Below are positions 33,034 through 36,556 of a DNA stretch of 36,556 nucleotides, piece by piece. The stretch is from Nostoc sp. CMAA1605. Lineage in GTDB: Bacteria; Cyanobacteriota; Cyanobacteriia; Cyanobacteriales; Nostocaceae. Location: positions 1-36,556 of the forward strand of contig NZ_PJIZ01000060.1 in the NCBI RefSeq assembly GCF_021596505.1, written 5' to 3'. Under the pieces are notes generated by a model that saw only the letters and a program-made list of their open reading frames with translations, was not told the DNA's origin and ran no database searches. The translations under genes were made by a program, and so were the position numbers. Position 1 is the stretch's first letter; each line of letters opens with the position of its first letter.

Positions 33034-36000
33034 TTAATCTCCATATTCTTCAAGCTCCGCTAACTTTTGATTAAGTAGTATAGCCAACTCATCTTCATTG
33101 AGACTGTCATAAGGATTTAAAATTTCACTATAGTCATTTGGGGTCATCTCAAAATTAATAGAATCTGCTAACAATTCTTTCTGTAAATAAATATTGAGAC
33201 TTGCAATATTAGGATAATCAAAGATTATAGATGTAGGTAAAGTGCAAGCTAAATTACTTTCTAACCTATTTTTAAATTCTAGTACCATTAACGAGTTTAA
33301 ACCCAACTCTAAAAATGAGGTGTGGTGAGGAATCAAACTACTAGCAGATAATCCAGTAACTTCGCGTAAAATTTGCTCAAGTCCTTGCGATAATTTTTCT
33401 GATCGCTCATCTATAGGTACAGATTTTAATCGTTCTAACAATTTTGCCTCTTTGCTATCTGCTTTAGTTGTAATTACTTCGGCAAAGAATGGTTGATTAA
33501 TGTTAAAAGCTTGATTAAAAGTAGACCAATCAATATCAAGAATAATTCCTTGGTCAACGTTGCTGAGGATTAAGTCACTGAGATATTTGATAGCGGTATC
33601 AGCAGACATACTTTGAATACCCCAATTAGCAAAACGTTGTTTTTCAATTTCATTTCCTGTATCCCATGCGCCCCAGTTAATACTAATACCTGGTAATCCT
33701 AAAATTTGTCGTTGCTGCATTAAAGCATCCATAAAAGCATTAGCAGCAGCGTAACTACTTTGTCCCGGTGAACCGAGAATTACAGCAGCAGAAGAAAAGG
33801 CTATGAAAAAGTCTAAAGATAGATTGCGGGTGTAGCGGTCTAATAATAAAGTGCCTTCCACTTTGGGACGCATAACATTTTGATATTTTTCCCAATTTTG
33901 ATTAGTTAAAAGCCCATCATCCAAGACAGCCGCCGCGTGAATGACTCCGCGTAAGGGGGGTAAATCTGCGCCAAAACGGGAAAACAGCTGTTCTGTATCT
34001 GCGGCTGAGGTAATATCAGCCTTGACAATTGTAATCTGTGTACCATTTTTATTTAATGAGGCGATCGCTTCTGGTGGAGATTTGACACTGCGGCTACACA
34101 AAACTAAATGGCTAGCTCCCATTTGTGATAACCACTGAGCCATGAGCAAGCCAAGTTTACCCAAACCACCTGTAATTAAATAAGCTCCCTCTTTGCTAAC
34201 TAATTGCTGTTTTTGGGCTGCGGGAATTGTTGCAGATACTAACCTTGCTCCATAACGGTTTCCTTGGCGTAAAGCTAGGCGTGACTCATTGGTTGTAGCG
34301 TGAAATTCGTTGAACAAAAATTCAGCTTCATGAGATTCTACAATTGCTGGTAAATCTAAGCATACACAACGAATTTGGGGATATTCATGATTAATTACTG
34401 CTCCTAATCCCCAAAGCGGAGATTGTTGAGGTTGCAAATTCGTTTCATCTAGCACTTTATTTGCACCGCGAGTTACTAACCATAAATCAGGTAATTTTTT
34501 CCTGTTACTAGTAATAGTTTGAATTAAGTACAATACAGCATTACAACTGTTGTAAACTGTCTCCGCACTTGCTTCATGAGGTATGGTTTCCCAAGCAAAA
34601 ATCACACCCGTAGGAAATTCACCCGATGGATATGCTTCTTGATATAAACGTTGAAAATCAGATTTTCGAGATGGATTGATGACAAAACTTTCTGGAGAAT
34701 GGCATTTATAATCATCACCAAGTTCTACAGTAATAACTCTTTCTCCAGCTTTTTGTAATAAATCAATCGACTGCTGCAACGCTGTGCTATGACGTACAAA
34801 CACTAACCAAGAATTTCGGGATTTTCCGGTAATATTTGGAACTGCATCAAGCCTTTGCCATTGAATTTGATAAAAACAATTATTTTCAGTTTCTTGCCAT
34901 AAACGTTGTAAAACTGCTGGATTAATCCGTCGTGCTGTTAAGTCTGTAAACCGAGCGCAAAGCTGTTCTTGTTCATCGTAAACCTCCACATCTACGCACA
35001 TTTCACCATCAGTATTAGATTTAATCTCAATGTGTGTCCAAGCTTGAGTACCAGGATTGCCAAATACTTCTAATGAAGAGAAACCATAAGGTAAATGCAA
35101 TTCTTGTCCGTGAATTTCTGGGAAAGCTGCACCAATACTTTGTAAACAAGCATCTAACAGCACAGGATGCAGACAATATCGCCGATCTACCAAACTGCGA
35201 TCGATACCAATCTTAGCCTGAGAACCACTGCTGAAATAACTGAGTTCTTGAATAGCTTGAAAACGCTTACTATAGCTAATTCCCATCTGCTCATAAGACT
35301 CATAAAATCTGGCTATATCTACAGATTCCCTTCTTCCCTCCTTTGCGTCTCCGCGTCTCTGCGTGAGCTTTTCATCTTTCTCATTAACGTTAATCTCACC
35401 CGTAACATGAAGCACCCAATTATCTTTTGCTAACTCACTACTAAATATCTCAAAACTATAGCCAGAAGACTTCTTAGACTTAAAAATCATTTGCAATTTA
35501 GTTTGATATTGAGATAAAACTAACCCCTGATGAATAGAAACATTTTCAATAATCGCAAAACCATCACCAAATATTTGCTGACTTGCTACTAAAATCGCTT
35601 CTATAAACCCCGTAGCCGGAAACAAGATTTTTCCCAATACCTTGTGTCCTTCCAGATAATCTGGATACTCAGAACTTATCTCTCCCTCAACAATAATTTC
35701 TCCCGTAGCTAGTTTTTTAACCTCACGAATAAAAGGATGTAGCTGAGTTTTGATATCACTTACAGAAAATTGGGAATTAGATAGCCAATAGCGTTCTCGT
35801 TGAAAAGGATAAGTAGGTAAAGAAATCCGCTTTCCTTGCTTAAATACTTCTGTCCATTCTGTAGAATAGCCATTAACAAAAAGTGTTGCTAAACTTCTGT
35901 AAATCTGTGCCTGTTCATCTTGCCCAGGTACAATGCTGGGTAGCCACAATATTTCTTTGCTCTGATAAGTTAGCCGCGCCATCCCCAATAATACAGGCTT

Positions 36001-36556
36001 TGAACCTAACTCCAAAAAATGACGATAACCACTGTCAATTAAAAATTTAAATCCTTGACCAAAATGTACAGTATTGCGAAGATGGCGCAGCCAATAATCG
36101 GCAGTAGCAATTTCTTTGCCAATTGGCTTACCTGTGACATTACTAATAATATTTAGGCTTGGTTCATGGAAAGAAACTTGCTGTAAAACCTGTGCGAATT
36201 CATCAAGGATTGGCTCCATTAAAGGAGAATGAAAAGCATGAGATACTGCCAAACGTCTAGTTTTATAACCTTGCTCTATAAATGATTTCTCTAGTTGTTC
36301 AACAATTTCACGCAAGCCAGAAATGACATTAATTGCACCATTATCTGCGGCAATATTGACTTGATTCCCATAGGGAGTCAGATGATCTGCCACTGTTTGA
36401 TAATCAGCGTAAATTGCAGCCATTGCTCCATTATGCGGTAGTTCTCCCATCAAGCGACCGCGTTGGACGACTAATTGCAAAGCATCTTCTAAAGAAAAGA
36501 CTCCTGCTAAACAAGCGGCGACATATTCACCAATGCTGTGTCCTAAAAGTGCAGCA
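33034..36556 (-). CDS. mcyD: Adda polyketide synthase, last module (5' part outside window)
   Basis: The frame is open to the right edge, so the gene is cut; about 1174 codons are visible. It begins inside an AT domain: GHSIGEYVAACLAGVFSLED (36485-36547) and HAFHSPLME, the malonyl type. Then comes DH with the HxxxGxxxxP motif in GHKVLGKILFP (about 35640) and the second catalytic site HPVLLDACLQ (about 35155). KR follows, with NADPH motif TGGLGKLG (about 34165) and catalytic SSAA...YAAAN (33740-33790). ACP carries its Ser in GLNSLM (about 33293). An acidic/hydrophobic C-terminal tail (ELAILLNQKLAELEEYGD) suits a docking element for McyE. An AT-DH-KR-ACP end fits the last McyD/NdaD module. No C-methyltransferase is in the visible part. 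A repeat-derived, charged insert sits within DH (35328-35373). Confidence 0.92.
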   Translation of the reverse strand, partial: AALLGHSIGEYVAACLAGVFSLEDALQLVVQRGRLMGELPHNGAMAAIYADYQTVADHLTPYGNQVNIAADNGAINVISGLREIVEQLEKSFIEQGYKTRRLAVSHAFHSPLMEPILDEFAQVLQQVSFHEPSLNIISNVTGKPIGKEIATADYWLRHLRNTVHFGQGFKFLIDSGYRHFLELGSKPVLLGMARLTYQSKEILWLPSIVPGQDEQAQIYRSLATLFVNGYSTEWTEVFKQGKRISLPTYPFQRERYWLSNSQFSVSDIKTQLHPFIREVKKLATGEIIVEGEISSEYPDYLEGHKVLGKILFPATGFIEAILVASQQIFGDGFAIIENVSIHQGLVLSQYQTKLQMIFKSKKSSGYSFEIFSSELAKDNWVLHVTGEINVNEKDEKLTQRRGDAKEGRRESVDIARFYESYEQMGISYSKRFQAIQELSYFSSGSQAKIGIDRSLVDRRYCLHPVLLDACLQSIGAAFPEIHGQELHLPYGFSSLEVFGNPGTQAWTHIEIKSNTDGEMCVDVEVYDEQEQLCARFTDLTARRINPAVLQRLWQETENNCFYQIQWQRLDAVPNITGKSRNSWLVFVRHSTALQQSIDLLQKAGERVITVELGDDYKCHSPESFVINPSRKSDFQRLYQEAYPSGEFPTGVIFAWETIPHEASAETVYNSCNAVLYLIQTITSNRKKLPDLWLVTRGANKVLDETNLQPQQSPLWGLGAVINHEYPQIRCVCLDLPAIVESHEAEFLFNEFHATTNESRLALRQGNRYGARLVSATIPAAQKQQLVSKEGAYLITGGLGKLGLLMAQWLSQMGASHLVLCSRSVKSPPEAIASLNKNGTQITIVKADITSAADTEQLFSRFGADLPPLRGVIHAAAVLDDGLLTNQNWEKYQNVMRPKVEGTLLLDRYTRNLSLDFFIAFSSAAVILGSPGQSSYAAANAFMDALMQQRQILGLPGISINWGAWDTGNEIEKQRFANWGIQSMSADTAIKYLSDLILSNVDQGIILDIDWSTFNQAFNINQPFFAEVITTKADSKEAKLLERLKSVPIDERSEKLSQGLEQILREVTGLSASSLIPHHTSFLELGLNSLMVLEFKNRLESNLACTLPTSIIFDYPNIASLNIYLQKELLADSINFEMTPNDYSEILNPYDSLNEDELAILLNQKLAELEEYGD
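35328..35373 (-). repeat. Dispersed cyanobacterial repeat inside the McyD DH coding sequence
   Basis: On the minus strand the sequence reads AAGCTCACGCAGAGACGCGG then AGACGCAAAGGAGGGAAG. This is the CACGCAGAGACGC-type repeat I recognise as very common between genes in Nostoc-like genomes. Here it lies in frame within the DH domain, encoding KLTQRRGDAKEGRRES, between the catalytic His and Asp halves. The insert keeps the reading frame. Recognition is from memory; a genome search would settle it. Confidence 0.6.

Overview
The window is chromosomal DNA of a filamentous, heterocyst-type cyanobacterium (Nostocales, Nostoc/Anabaena-like). The evidence is frequent GCGATCGC (HIP1) sites, heptanucleotide tandem repeats of the STRR type, other dispersed short repeats, and cyanobacterial genes such as psb27.

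Layout. Positions 1-17432 carry mostly housekeeping and hypothetical genes: a frameshifted eRF1-like gene (left edge), scpA, a sugar-nucleotidyltransferase, speA, ndk, a TerC-type membrane protein, a secreted protein, two unknown genes, psb27 and cofH. A small Cys-rich membrane protein follows, then three co-directional glycosyltransferase genes (GT-C, GT2 plus GtrA, GT-C). Several convergent or divergent junctions hold short repeats.

Positions 17475-36556, all on the minus strand, are the downstream half of a microcystin/nodularin-type hepatotoxin cluster. Read in the direction of transcription the genes are mcyD/ndaD (3' part, cut by the right edge), mcyJ/ndaE, mcyE/ndaF, mcyF/ndaG, mcyI/ndaH and, after a 400-base gap, mcyH/ndaI. 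The encoded steps are the end of Adda polyketide assembly (AT-DH-KR-ACP visible), Adda O-methylation, and a hybrid KS-AT-ACP-CMT-AMT-C-A-PCP-C megasynthase. The last completes Adda and joins it to D-Glu; its adenylation pocket reads DPRHSGVVGK. A racemase, a 2-hydroxyacid dehydrogenase and an ABC exporter complete the set. The order D-J-E-F-I-H is that known from Anabaena microcystin and Nodularia/Nostoc nodularin clusters, not that of Microcystis or Planktothrix. The genes that separate microcystin (mcyABC) from nodularin (ndaAB) are outside the window, so the product cannot be decided here.

The cluster type is known. The less expected observations are a dispersed cyanobacterial repeat translated in frame inside the McyD dehydratase domain, coding-like debris between mcyI and mcyH, two single-base frameshifts in G runs of the eRF1-like gene, and heptamer repeats at three of four convergent gene junctions.
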